Source: a virus. Taken from it: a stretch of DNA of 33,128 bases. The DNA lies in IMG/VR virus record IMGVR_UViG_3300009183_000224, positions 1-33,128 of that record; one strand, written 5' to 3'. A model generated the notes under the pieces. The model worked only from the letters and a program-made list of their open reading frames with translations, was not told where the DNA came from and made no database searches. Each line of letters opens with the position of its first letter. Within the stretch, counting starts at the first letter, position 1. Shown piece after piece: positions 1 through 7,926 of the stretch. The position numbers and the translations under genes are program-made.

Positions 1-1
1 T

Positions 2-283
2 AACCCATTGGATACTAACTATGGTCTTCTCACATCCGCTCATGCGAGAAACCTGTTGGTAACCAGCGGTATTGCTGCTTCCACCGCAGACAAATATGTT
101 TACTTGGGTAACTTCAAGAAAGCATTTGTTTGGAGAGAAGCCAAGCCTATGGAAGTTGTTCAAGCACCAGCCAATAATTGGGCCGAGTTCAACCAAGATA
201 TCGCTGTTGCGATTAAAGCTTCTTGGTGGGGTTCCGCTGGTGTTACTGATCCACGCTATGTGGTTCAAGGTCTTCCCGCTTAG
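2..283 (+). CDS. major capsid protein, C-terminal part (5' end outside window)
   Basis: The reading frame is open from the window edge to TAG at 281-283, so only about the last 93 residues of a longer protein are visible. The visible part ends with FKKAFVWREAKPMEV, then VAIKASWWGSAGVTDPR, a pattern I associate with the last beta strands of HK97-fold capsid proteins (an aromatic/basic strand followed by a V(A)hKaxxxxGvavxDPr strand). Capsomers of this protein would form the head shell. It is followed at once by a hairpin terminator, as expected for a highly expressed gene, and then by connector-type genes. Portal and protease genes would be expected upstream, outside the window. The assignment rests on the C-terminal pattern and gene order only. 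Confidence 0.65.
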   Translation, partial: NPLDTNYGLLTSAHARNLLVTSGIAASTADKYVYLGNFKKAFVWREAKPMEVVQAPANNWAEFNQDIAVAIKASWWGSAGVTDPRYVVQGLPA

Positions 284-296
284 TCCTTCCCACCCT

Positions 297-335
297 AAAG
301 TTGGGGGTCAATTCTTGGCCCCTAACTTTCTTTTT
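297..335 (+). terminator. rho-independent terminator after the capsid gene
   Basis: AAAGTTGGGGG (297-307) can pair with CCCCTAACTTT (319-329) through 11 positions with one G-T wobble. The loop is about 11 nt and the stem is followed by CTTTTTT (330-335). It lies 14 bases after the capsid stop codon and just before the ribosome binding site of the next gene. It probably limits read-through, so that capsid mRNA is more abundant than the connector genes downstream. Confidence 0.75.
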
Positions 336-346
336 AAGAGGTGATC

Positions 347-559
347 ATGCCAACTCCAGCCGAAAACCTCCTGACTATCCGAGACAACTATATAAACGCA
401 TTAGTGGCTGATTCTGCAAGCCCGCAACCTTCTTATTCATGGGAAGGTGTTGCTGTTTCTAGGACAGAGTGGAGGCAGCAGACTTTGCAGCACATTACGC
501 AAGTAAACAAACTGCTTACTTATGTTAATCCTCAAACATATAAAACTCAATTCATGTAA
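347..559 (+). CDS. small conserved-type phage protein, head-tail region
   Basis: This encodes a 70-residue soluble protein starting MPTPAENLL. The ATG at 347 is preferred over the in-frame GTG at 341 because AAGAGGTG (336-343) sits at the right distance before it and itself overlaps the GTG. The sequence is mostly helical and polar, with no membrane segment or known motif: an N-terminal helix (ENLLTIRDNYINALV), a middle YSWEGVAVSRTEW stretch and a C-terminal helix. The same AAGAGGTG ribosome binding site precedes the next gene, and both lie between the capsid and tail completion genes. A role in head completion or as a small scaffold/connector component is possible, but no family is recognised. 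Confidence 0.6.
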   Translation: MPTPAENLLTIRDNYINALVADSASPQPSYSWEGVAVSRTEWRQQTLQHITQVNKLLTYVNPQTYKTQFM

Positions 560-568
560 GAGGTGTGT

Positions 569-889
569 ATGCCTACGCTAAACTTATCTCAAGAATTTCA
601 TGTGTTTGATAATCCAGAAACACTTATTTTAAAAAACATAGATAATACTACTGTTACGACCAGTTATGGATTTAGAAGGGCAATGACCCTTGCTTATACT
701 GATCAAAGTGGTGTAGCAAAGATTGAAAACATCACAAGGTTTTTAGTTTGGAAAGCAAACCTTGACGGATTTAAACCAATGGTGGACTGCGAAATAACTG
801 ATTCTAGTTCGGTGAAGTATTATGTCAACAGTACAGACAACTCTGGAAACAGAGAGTATTACGGACTTGATTGCACCCAACAGAGCTAA
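569..889 (+). CDS. probable head-tail connector or head completion protein
   Basis: This encodes about 106 residues beginning MPTLNLSQEF. The ATG at 569 follows AAGAGGTGTGT, and an upstream in-frame GTG at 563 falls inside the ribosome binding site, so it was not chosen. Predicted strands dominate (FHVFDNPETLILK, TTVTTSYGFRRAMTLAY, ENITRFLVWKAN), with no signal peptide or membrane helix. The stop is only 2 bases from the next start. Its size and beta-rich nature, and its place between the capsid and tail terminator genes, fit a head completion or stopper protein. I cannot match it to a named family, so the role is inferred from synteny. Confidence 0.5.
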   Translation: MPTLNLSQEFHVFDNPETLILKNIDNTTVTTSYGFRRAMTLAYTDQSGVAKIENITRFLVWKANLDGFKPMVDCEITDSSSVKYYVNSTDNSGNREYYGLDCTQQS

Positions 890-891
890 AT

Positions 892-1371
892 ATGAATAAA
901 AGAGTTTTTAGTAAACCTAGACTTATTATGACTGCTAATGTAAATGATCGTTATACTACGATCATGGACACACTTTCAGATAATCTTGTCGCTCTAAGTT
1001 ATACAGTATATAAGAGAAAAGGTGCTGTAATAAGGGAATCTGATGCGTTTCCATGCGTAGTAATAGCACCATCAGAAGAAGGCGAAGAATTAGGAATAGA
1101 AACTTTTGGTGGGATATCTGAATACATATATTCTGTCAGGGTTTATTATATTCAAGAATACGCTAGAGATTTGACTTATACCGATCTTGATGACAGATAC
1201 AAAATAAGAAAAGAAATATTTCAGATAAGCCAGTTTGGAAGTACCCTTAGCCCTTCAAGAGTAATGATCAAGGGAATCCAGCCTTTTTCGGTCAATAGTA
1301 ACCCGAATACAGTTTACAATGTGACAGGTTTTCGTGTATCATATGGTTTCATGGAACAAGGTTTAGTTTAA
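892..1371 (+). CDS. probable tail terminator / tail completion protein
   Basis: The protein is 159 residues when started at ATG 892. An in-frame TTG at 871 would add seven residues but lies inside the previous gene and lacks a ribosome site; ATG 892 itself has only a weak AGAG upstream and may be translationally coupled to the stop two bases before it. The order is an N-terminal helix (RYTTIMDTLSDNL), a strand with FPCVVIAPSEE, then IYSVRVYYIQEY, as in the gpU/tail terminator fold where a helix precedes a sheet carrying a hydrophobic V-x-V-x strand. It sits immediately before the tail tube gene, where tail terminators usually lie. The family call is by fold pattern and position. Confidence 0.5.
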   Translation: MNKRVFSKPRLIMTANVNDRYTTIMDTLSDNLVALSYTVYKRKGAVIRESDAFPCVVIAPSEEGEELGIETFGGISEYIYSVRVYYIQEYARDLTYTDLDDRYKIRKEIFQISQFGSTLSPSRVMIKGIQPFSVNSNPNTVYNVTGFRVSYGFMEQGLV

Positions 1372-1386
1372 TTTAAGGAGTCGAAC

Positions 1387-1887
1387 ATGGCAGCAGTAGA
1401 CAATGTTTTTATTACAGGAAAAACAGCAAGACTTATTCTTGAAAGAACGGACACAGCAGTTCCAATTGCAATCCCTTGTACATCAGTTTCTATTGCAACA
1501 AAAATTGATACCCCAGATGCAAGCAATTACAATTCATTAGGATTTGTAGAACTTGTTGCTGGTATTCAAAGTGCAGAAATAACAGTGGATGCAGTTTACG
1601 ATAAAACTCAAATGCCAGTTATTTTTGCTGGAATGAAAATGGATGTTATTTTTATTCCAGATGGTAGTAGAACTCCATTTACATCAATACCTCCAACTGT
1701 TAATCAAGCAACATTAAATACAAATGAATATCTTGCATATGATGCAACTCCACCAGAATTTGTATTCAATAACTGCACAGTAACAAATGTAACTTATGAT
1801 GTAGCTGTAAAAGATGTTCAAAAGTTTAAAGTTACATTAGTTCCTTCTTCCGCTCCCGGTGTTAATTTTGGCGATTTTGCAATTTAA
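1387..1887 (+). CDS. tail tube-like protein, first copy
   Basis: This is a 166-residue beta-rich protein. AAGGAGTCGAAC gives a strong ribosome site for ATG 1387. It has the arrangement of phage tail tube proteins: an N-terminal strand with the target of substitution (IPCTSVSIATKID), a SAEITVDAVYD strand, and a C-terminal NCTVTNVTYDVAVKDVQKF strand pair followed by a hydrophobic strand. Tail tube monomers stack as hexameric rings around the DNA channel. The next gene codes for a shorter relative that shares these segments. This copy has an extra insertion of about 30 residues (around residues 80-115) before the last strands, so it may be a tube protein with a surface insertion or a minor tail protein. 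Confidence 0.6.
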   Translation: MAAVDNVFITGKTARLILERTDTAVPIAIPCTSVSIATKIDTPDASNYNSLGFVELVAGIQSAEITVDAVYDKTQMPVIFAGMKMDVIFIPDGSRTPFTSIPPTVNQATLNTNEYLAYDATPPEFVFNNCTVTNVTYDVAVKDVQKFKVTLVPSSAPGVNFGDFAI

Positions 1888-1907
1888 AAAATATAGGAGA
1901 AATAAAA

Positions 1908-2297
1908 ATGGCTATTTTATCAGGAAGACGAGCTACAATAAATGTTGGTGGTCTTACTGGGATTCCGGCAACTAATGTATCTGTTAATTCAAAAGCAGAA
2001 GTAATTGATACTACTTCATTTATTAATGAAGGATTTGATGCTCATGTTATTGGTCTTTATTCAGCAGAAATAACCTTGGATGTAATTCAAGTTTATAGCG
2101 GATACGGATTAACTCAGGGTGCTGTTGGTTCAATAACAATCTATGATGGTGATGGTTCTCCCGGTCAATCTATAACAATTACTAATTGTATATTGACCGC
2201 CATCAATTATACCTCAGATGTTAAAGATGTTCAAAAAGCATCGTTGACATTTGCAACTTACGGTAACTTTGATTTTGAAATTGGTAATCTCGATTAG
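1908..2297 (+). CDS. major tail tube protein-like, second copy
   Basis: The protein is 129 residues, a typical length for a simple tail tube subunit. It shares SAEIT(L/V)D and NC-x-(V/L)T-x-x-x-Y-x-x-(D)VKDVQK with the protein encoded just upstream, and both end in a GxFxFxI-like strand. ATG 1908 is preceded by AGGAGAAATAAAA, an 18-base sequence (1893-1910) repeated exactly before the 6283 gene, which suggests equally strong translation. The tail chaperone follows directly, the standard place for a tube gene. One of the two copies is probably the abundant tube protein and the other a specialised ring; sequence alone does not show which. Confidence 0.6.
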   Translation: MAILSGRRATINVGGLTGIPATNVSVNSKAEVIDTTSFINEGFDAHVIGLYSAEITLDVIQVYSGYGLTQGAVGSITIYDGDGSPGQSITITNCILTAINYTSDVKDVQKASLTFATYGNFDFEIGNLD

Positions 2298-2319
2298 TTT
2301 TTTTTAAAAGGAAGCAAAC

Positions 2320-2742
2320 ATGGCAGATACAGTTGGAAATTTGTTGAACTCCAGCGGTGAAGGTTCTTTGACCATTGAATATAATGGAAAAAAATATACC
2401 GCTGGATTAATTACTCAAAAAGTTAAAGCTGAATTTGAAAAGCGAATGGAGAAGAAAGCTCTCGATTCTGTTTTTTCAATGAAAGATAGACTTGAACCTG
2501 TTGAGTTCCGTGAAGCAATTTCTTCTGTAACTAGAGATATTGCGAGCGGAATTTATTCATTTGGTAGTGAAAATTCTATAGCAGCATTATCAACTCCATC
2601 TGGAGCATTGGCATTTGCATCTATATTGTTTTCAGCACCTGAGAATGAAGTTCAAGATGTCATGCTTGCTGAGAATGAAAGGTTTGAAGCAGTCATGGAA
2701 ATCGTTAGGGATAAATCATTCCCAAACGGCAAGAAGGTGTAG
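2320..2742 (+). CDS. tail assembly chaperone (gpG-like, zero-frame product)
   Basis: This encodes 140 residues with GGAAGCAAAC ahead of ATG 2320. It is a soluble, helix-rich protein with an N-terminal LTIEYNGKKYTAGLI beta unit and then charged helices (KAEFEKRMEKKALDSVF). It lies exactly between the tail tube and tape measure genes, where siphoviruses encode the two-part chaperone that coats the tape measure protein during tail assembly. A canonical -1 slippery heptamer (2721-2727) near its end lets some ribosomes enter the downstream frame and make a longer G-T fusion. The zero-frame stop TAG is at 2740-2742, only five codons past the slip site. Confidence 0.75.
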   Translation: MADTVGNLLNSSGEGSLTIEYNGKKYTAGLITQKVKAEFEKRMEKKALDSVFSMKDRLEPVEFREAISSVTRDIASGIYSFGSENSIAALSTPSGALAFASILFSAPENEVQDVMLAENERFEAVMEIVRDKSFPNGKKV

Positions 2743-3095
2743 GTAACGGATCTTTTAACCCAAAAGAACCAATCCCTCCACCTAATTTAAAAACCTACTA
2801 TGTAAATTTGATGGATAAACCTTATCTCCTTCGGCCTTGGGAGATTGAGCAGTTAACCGATAGGCAGATAGTTGAGTTGTATTATCGAAGGAGAGATGAC
2901 AAGGGTGTTCCTGTTTCCATTCCTGACGAAAAGCATGAATGGGATACTAGAAAGAAAATCGTTCCTGTTGAAGATATACTGTTGCAAAAATACTTTAATT
3001 TTATGAAAATGGGAGCATCTCTAGGGGTTAATGAAGCCAAGATGAAGTCTTCTTGGATAAAGCAATTTGGAAGCGTACCACCAGGAATAATATAA
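2715..3095 (+). CDS. tail assembly chaperone, T extension made by -1 frameshift
   Basis: This is the open -1 frame downstream of the chaperone. The expected fusion joins 2320-2727 to 2727-3095 and gives about 258 residues. The extension begins PKRQEGVGNGSFNPKEP, a flexible Pro/Gly linker, then a conserved-looking domain with MDKPYLLRPWEIEQLTDRQI and a C-terminal helix ending VPPGII. The LRPWEIxxLTxxQ segment is a pattern I associate with T-domain proteins that bind the tape measure. A separate start at ATG 2811 would lack the linker and has no Shine-Dalgarno sequence. It ends by overlapping the tape measure start by one base (TAATG). Confidence 0.75.
   Translation: MIPKRQEGVGNGSFNPKEPIPPPNLKTYYVNLMDKPYLLRPWEIEQLTDRQIVELYYRRRDDKGVPVSIPDEKHEWDTRKKIVPVEDILLQKYFNFMKMGASLGVNEAKMKSSWIKQFGSVPPGII
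2721..2727 (+). other. programmed -1 ribosomal frameshift site
   Basis: C CCA AAC in the reading frame of the chaperone matches the X XXY YYZ rule exactly. After slipping back one base, the frame is open from 2715 to the TAA at 3093-3095. The -1 frame closes just upstream (TAA at 2712-2714), so the slip must occur in the 28-base window before the zero-frame TAG, and this heptamer is inside it. The downstream frame has no ribosome site before its first ATG (2811). Frameshifting between the G and T parts is known for long-tailed phages in general; the site here is read from sequence. Confidence 0.8.
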
Positions 3096-6000
3096 TGGCA
3101 GATATTCCATTAAAATCAGATGACGAGATGACAAATGATCTGGTTGGTGCAGTAGAAAATATCGCCCAGAGCGTTAAGGCGGGTTCGAGGGATTTCACCA
3201 AAAGCTTTAATGGTTTGACTACAGCAATCAAAAGGCTTCAAACAACCCTTGTAAACGCAATTAAGTCAATTAAAGTACAAGTGGTAGCAAAGCCAGAAAA
3301 GCCAGCAAAACAACCAACTAAGGTCAAGGAAACATCAACCAAAGAAGTTGTAAAAGAAAAAGAAACAAAGACTGAAGTAGCACCGGAGAAGAAGGCTAAG
3401 ACTCCAAAGGTAGACCCCAATGCTGCTTTAGACGAAAAGGTTTTGGGATATATAAGAAAAAATCCAGAGGCTAGTGGTGGAAGGATTGAAAAAGACATTG
3501 GTTCTGGAGAAGGAACTTTGTCTTCTCCAGAACTTAAAGATTCTTTAGAACGACTTATAAGGCAAAACAAAATACTTGAGGACTCCATTGGTGGTTCTTC
3601 AATTAGGATGTATAGTGCTAACCCTGAGATCAAAGCTCCTGAGATCAAAGCTCCTGAGATCAAAGCACCTGGTGCTGCACAAAAAAAAGAACCTAAACAA
3701 AAAACACCAAAAGCACCTAGTCAACCAAAAGTTGCAGATCCAATAGAAGCAGCGGAAAAAGAAAAGACAAAGAAACAAAAGCAAGAAGATGCTGACCTTA
3801 GAAGTCAGAAGTTAAGGGATCAAGCAAAGATAATTGCTTTGCGTTTAGAAGAAGCATTAAAGCCAAAACCAGTCAAAGAAGCAAAGCCACCAAAAGAACC
3901 AAAGGCAGAAAAAGACCCTAAAAAAACAATTGATCCTCAAGAAAAAGAAAGAGTAGTTAAAGAAAAAGCCAGAGAAAAAGAAATACAAAAAAGGCAAGAG
4001 AAGGTTAAGCCGGTAAAGATTTCTTCTTTGATTGAAGGAATCAATCAGACTGGTGATGCTTGGTCTAAGATGATTTCTGGTGTTAGGAATACTGTAGCAA
4101 ATATTGATAACGCTAGAAAAGAAGAAGAAAAGCAAGTTGCAAAAACTGGTAAAGAAGGAACTAAAGAGTTTGTTGGGCCTCCTCAAAAACTTTTTATCAA
4201 CCAACAAAATAAAGAAAAACAAGAAAAAGATAAATACGAAAAAGAAGTTCAAGAAAGGCAGAGAAAATTAAAACCTGTAAATGTATCGTCTTTAATAACT
4301 AGAATAAACCAAGTTGGTGATGCTTGGTCTAAGGTTATTTCTAATGTAAAAAATTCAGTAGAACAGCAAGCAAAAATAAAAGAACAAGAAGAAAAAAATG
4401 TAATTGAATCCGGCAATGAAAAATCCAAAAAATTTGTTGGGCCTTTAAAAAAAGATTTTGAAGAAAACGAAAGAAAAAAAGCTCTTCCAAGTGGCCCAGA
4501 GTTTGTAGGCCCATCAAAAGATTTATTTAACAGGGATCAAAAAAGGCAAAAAGACGAAGAAGAAGTAAAAAAGCTTGGCAAAGAAGGAACAAAATCTTTT
4601 GTTGGGCCTCCTAAAAAGCTTTTTGAAAATGACGAAAAATCTGCTGCTGATGCAGCAGCACAGGCGATTGCTGATGCAGCGGAACAAGCTGCCGATGATG
4701 CTAAAAAGGCATTAGAAAGAAAAAACAAAGCGGAAGAAGAAGCAGCTAAAGCGGAGAAAGTATTAAGAGATTATTTTAGAAAAAAAGCAGAGAAAGAAGC
4801 AGCAGATTCAGCAAAAGCTGCAAACGATTTAATTAAACAGCAAGAACAAGCTGCTAAACAACTTGATCAAGCAAATCAAAAGGTTCAAAAAGAATTAGAC
4901 TCTATGATTGCTGGTTTTCAAAGGTTGACCCCTTTGTTTAAAGGCCCATTAGTTAGCTATGGCTTAAAAATGATAGCTAAAGGTGTTGGGTACAAGCAAC
5001 CACAAACATTGTCTAAAGGTGGAGATGTTTCGTATCTTGCTGATGGTGGTGATGATTCTAGTCCGATGAAGCCAAAAGGCACAGATACACAACCTGCTAT
5101 GCTTACTCCAGGCGAGTTTGTTGTAAAAAAAGATGTTGCTCAAGATCCAGAAAACAGAAAGCAACTTGAATCAATAAATAGCGGTAAAAATAAAAAGAAA
5201 ACTGAATATCATTCTTCTGGTGGTTCGGTTGGTGGAATTGGTTATTATGCTGCTGGCGGGCCAGTAGGTGCAGCATTAGGTGCAGCGGTAACTATTTCTG
5301 GAATTGTTATAAACAGTTTTACTAGTGCTGTAAAAATAGCTAGTGATGCTATAGCAACATTTGGGTCATTTGTTGCAAAAGCAAATCCAGCGGTAATGCA
5401 GAAATTGGAAATTATATTCAATGATCTTCAAGGAGTTATTGGAAGGGCTGTTGCTCCAGCATTTATATATCTTACACCATTGCTAAGAAGATTTGCGGAC
5501 TATGTTGATTATGGTATGAAACTAATAGGGCCATCGATATCTAAAGTTGCAGTTGCTTTTGATAATATTGTTAGACCATTGTTAGACCTTGGTTCTGTAT
5601 TAATTGAAATACTTAATCCAGTAATAAGTCTTGTTTCTTCATTGTTTCTTGGAATATCGGAAATTATAAAGCCACTTATACAGAGTTTTGCAACTCTTAT
5701 AGGTGCTATTAATGATATTGTTTCTGTTTTAGTTGGTTGGATACCTGTTGCAGATTTTGTAGGTGGTGTTTTAAAAGCATTTGGTCTTGTGCTTGGAATA
5801 GCATTGGACATGATTACTACTGTTGCAAGTCTTTTTGTTTCTGCAATAGGAGCGATTATAAAGGGTATTGGCGTTTTAATATCAAAAATTCCTTTTATGG
5901 GTTCAATTGGTAAAGGTATAGCAAAAGGTGGAGATACATTGCTTCAAACAGGAAGGAACATGAGGTCTAATGATCCAAATAGAATAAAGAATGGATCTTC

Positions 6001-6271
6001 AACTGGTGCAGCAGTAAGAGAAGTTCAATCAATGTCTATATCAAGTGTTGGTGATGAAATTAGAAAAAATGCATTGATGGCAGCATCTGACTCAAAAAGC
6101 CAAGAAGATCTGCTTGGAGATATATCTAAAAAGCTTAGTAAAGAAGAACTTGCAGCAGCATTTGCTGATGGCCTTTCAAAGAACCCGAAAGAATCAGTAA
6201 GAAATTTGGTTGGAAGCAATCCGTTTTTTAAAGGATTGCCAAATCCGGTTCCAATGCAAAATCCAGTATAG
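3095..6271 (+). CDS. tape measure protein
   Basis: The protein is 1058 residues. The chosen ATG (3095) overlaps the previous stop and has AGGA at 3083-3086; an upstream in-frame extension from 3053 lies within the chaperone. Order: N-terminal helix; Lys/Pro-rich region; a winged-helix-like patch near residues 109-173; three tandem EIKAP units (178-192); a long Lys/Glu coiled coil (about 200-620) with four copies of an FVGPxKxLF motif and two copies of a KPVxxSSLIxxINQxGDAWSK unit; a Gly-rich stretch with MLTPGEFVVKKD near 665-680, common in phage tape measures; and hydrophobic segments (about 715-960) that could insert into the host membrane. Length sets tail length: at about 1.5 angstrom per residue, the usual rule, the tail would be near 160 nm. 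Confidence 0.9.
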   Translation: MADIPLKSDDEMTNDLVGAVENIAQSVKAGSRDFTKSFNGLTTAIKRLQTTLVNAIKSIKVQVVAKPEKPAKQPTKVKETSTKEVVKEKETKTEVAPEKKAKTPKVDPNAALDEKVLGYIRKNPEASGGRIEKDIGSGEGTLSSPELKDSLERLIRQNKILEDSIGGSSIRMYSANPEIKAPEIKAPEIKAPGAAQKKEPKQKTPKAPSQPKVADPIEAAEKEKTKKQKQEDADLRSQKLRDQAKIIALRLEEALKPKPVKEAKPPKEPKAEKDPKKTIDPQEKERVVKEKAREKEIQKRQEKVKPVKISSLIEGINQTGDAWSKMISGVRNTVANIDNARKEEEKQVAKTGKEGTKEFVGPPQKLFINQQNKEKQEKDKYEKEVQERQRKLKPVNVSSLITRINQVGDAWSKVISNVKNSVEQQAKIKEQEEKNVIESGNEKSKKFVGPLKKDFEENERKKALPSGPEFVGPSKDLFNRDQKRQKDEEEVKKLGKEGTKSFVGPPKKLFENDEKSAADAAAQAIADAAEQAADDAKKALERKNKAEEEAAKAEKVLRDYFRKKAEKEAADSAKAANDLIKQQEQAAKQLDQANQKVQKELDSMIAGFQRLTPLFKGPLVSYGLKMIAKGVGYKQPQTLSKGGDVSYLADGGDDSSPMKPKGTDTQPAMLTPGEFVVKKDVAQDPENRKQLESINSGKNKKKTEYHSSGGSVGGIGYYAAGGPVGAALGAAVTISGIVINSFTSAVKIASDAIATFGSFVAKANPAVMQKLEIIFNDLQGVIGRAVAPAFIYLTPLLRRFADYVDYGMKLIGPSISKVAVAFDNIVRPLLDLGSVLIEILNPVISLVSSLFLGISEIIKPLIQSFATLIGAINDIVSVLVGWIPVADFVGGVLKAFGLVLGIALDMITTVASLFVSAIGAIIKGIGVLISKIPFMGSIGKGIAKGGDTLLQTGRNMRSNDPNRIKNGSSTGAAVREVQSMSISSVGDEIRKNALMAASDSKSQEDLLGDISKKLSKEELAAAFADGLSKNPKESVRNLVGSNPFFKGLPNPVPMQNPV
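3626..3670 (+). repeat. three tandem 15-bp repeats coding EIKAP
   Basis: GAGATCAAAGCTCCT is present three times head to tail (3626-3640, 3641-3655, 3656-3670); the third differs by one base (GCACCT). Each unit codes Glu-Ile-Lys-Ala-Pro in the tape measure, so copy-number change keeps the frame and would alter linker length. Near identity at the DNA level suggests recent expansion. Confidence 0.9.
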
Positions 6272-6282
6272 GAGAAATAAAA

Positions 6283-7548
6283 ATGCCTTCAGTACCATTT
6301 AATCAACCCCAGTTATGGACAGACGGAGATATATCAGAAAAAGTTTCTGGGACATCTCCAAATGCAACATCTATAGCATTAGAAGGTGAATCAAGAGCAT
6401 CACTTGTATACATAATAAATGGGCCAGATGAAAATTTAAAATCAGATAATCCATTAGCTTTGTTTTGCCAACAGGTTTTAGGGAAAACAGAAATAAATAC
6501 AGTAGATGGTTCTTTAAAAAGAACACCACCTATGGCTCATCCTCAATTCCGATGGTTGTATGCAGAAAGAATATCAAGCATCAAAGGAATTGGCCTTGAA
6601 AGAAAAAGCACAGGACAATTTGATTCTGGTATTTTATCGTGGGATACAACAGCATCAAACTCTTGGCAATATGTTGCACCTTACTATGTTATTTATGATA
6701 AGTATGAGGTTGTTGTTGAGTTTTCTTCAAGACCATATCTTGTTGTTAGTGATCAGGCTATCGATGATCTTAATGAAGAATCCCCAGGTGTATATAGAAT
6801 TGATGGTGCTGATGGTGATTACGCTATGGATGATGGAAGTCCAAATGCTTGCTCTGGAAATCCCATTAGAGAATACAAAAGGTATACTACATATGTTACA
6901 GAACCTTCTGCCGAATTTTTAACAATGAAGGGTGGAGCTTATAAATTTTCATCAGATGTTTCTGAAGTAAATGGTAAGACAATAGTTGGATTTTATGGAA
7001 AAACATTAGTTCCAAAAGTTGTATTTAAAATGACATGGTTTCAAGTACCATACGAATTTGTAGATCCAACCAATCACGCATCTACAAACATTTATGAAGC
7101 ACTTGGAAGAGTTAATCAGCATTATTGGTATGGGTTTGAACCTGGAGAATTGCTTTTTACTGGATTCAGTAATACTCCAAAAGTAAAAGCTCTATTTGAT
7201 TTTAATGACTATGCATCATCAGATATAGGTAAGTTGCCAGAAATGGAAGCATTGCTTTATACTGATATAATTTTAAATTTCCTTTACATACCTGTGTTTT
7301 CAACTACAACTAGTGGTAATCCTTATCCAAGTGAACCGGCTGGAATTATAAATCCAGATAATTTAAGTTACATTAATGCTGGACATAATCTAGCCATGTC
7401 GAATGTAAACAAGAAGTATTATCCTGTGATATCAGAGGATGTGGATTCCCCTACACCTCCTAATAATTTGAAGAAAAAGCCAATATACGATAGCTATCCT
7501 TTTGAATTGATATTTAACGCATTGCCGTGTAAAATGACAACTGTCTAA
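6283..7548 (+). CDS. large unrecognised tail protein downstream of the tape measure
   Basis: This encodes 421 residues with the same 18-base leader (6268-6285, AGGAGAAATAAAAATG) as the second tail tube gene, so it is probably well translated. There is no signal peptide, membrane helix or enzymatic motif. It is rich in Tyr, Trp, Pro and Asn with many short strands (for example KYEVVVEFSSRPYLVV and KVVFKMTWFQVPYEFV). The slot after the tape measure is normally filled by the distal tail protein or tail-tip components, so a tail-tip or baseplate hub role is likely. I do not recognise the family, and no lysin or peptidase motif is visible. Confidence 0.55.
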   Translation: MPSVPFNQPQLWTDGDISEKVSGTSPNATSIALEGESRASLVYIINGPDENLKSDNPLALFCQQVLGKTEINTVDGSLKRTPPMAHPQFRWLYAERISSIKGIGLERKSTGQFDSGILSWDTTASNSWQYVAPYYVIYDKYEVVVEFSSRPYLVVSDQAIDDLNEESPGVYRIDGADGDYAMDDGSPNACSGNPIREYKRYTTYVTEPSAEFLTMKGGAYKFSSDVSEVNGKTIVGFYGKTLVPKVVFKMTWFQVPYEFVDPTNHASTNIYEALGRVNQHYWYGFEPGELLFTGFSNTPKVKALFDFNDYASSDIGKLPEMEALLYTDIILNFLYIPVFSTTTSGNPYPSEPAGIINPDNLSYINAGHNLAMSNVNKKYYPVISEDVDSPTPPNNLKKKPIYDSYPFELIFNALPCKMTTV

Positions 7549-7567
7549 ACCCCACAAGAGGTGACAT

Positions 7568-7915
7568 ATGTTAGCTGGAAATTACGATATAATTTGCGAA
7601 CAGGGTGCGACTTTCAGAAGAATTATAACTGTAGTTAATGCAGATGGTTCGCTTCCAGACTATTCGGGAAGTACAGCAAGAATGCAAGTTCGGCCTTCAG
7701 TTGAATCAGCTACAGTTATTATTGAATTGACAACTGAAAATGGTGGTATAACCCTTGTTGATAATACTTTAACTTTGGCAATTGTAGCGGGTGATACATC
7801 AGACTTGCCTGTTGGAACTTACAAATACGATTTGGAAATACAGACTGGTGCAGAAGTCATTCGTTTAGTTCAAGGTTCTTTTAAAGTTAGTCCAGAAGTA
7901 ACTAGGCCAGCATAA
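7568..7915 (+). CDS. Ig-like tail/fibre-associated protein (BppU N-terminal-like)
   Basis: This encodes 115 residues. ATG 7568 follows AAGAGGTGACAT. The pattern YDIICEQGATFRRIITV, SGSTARMQVRPS, ITLVDNTLTLAI, LPVGTYKYDLEI and FKVSPEVTRP is a single beta-sandwich of a type often seen in tailed phages near receptor-binding genes; it resembles the N-terminal domain of baseplate upper proteins (BppU-like), which anchors fibres to the tail. It opens the fibre gene block. The name is by fold resemblance read by eye; a neck or whisker component is an alternative. Confidence 0.55.
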   Translation: MLAGNYDIICEQGATFRRIITVVNADGSLPDYSGSTARMQVRPSVESATVIIELTTENGGITLVDNTLTLAIVAGDTSDLPVGTYKYDLEIQTGAEVIRLVQGSFKVSPEVTRPA

Positions 7916-7926
7916 TAGGAGCAATT

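Noticed and set aside
2811-3095. Independent gene starting at ATG 2811
   Set aside because: No ribosome site; the frame is open back to the slippery heptamer, so it is better read as a frameshift product.
3238-4728. Several minus-strand open frames of 60-141 residues opposite the tape measure
   Set aside because: They are antisense shadows of Lys/Glu-rich codons, give Phe/Ser/Leu-rich products and have no ribosome sites.
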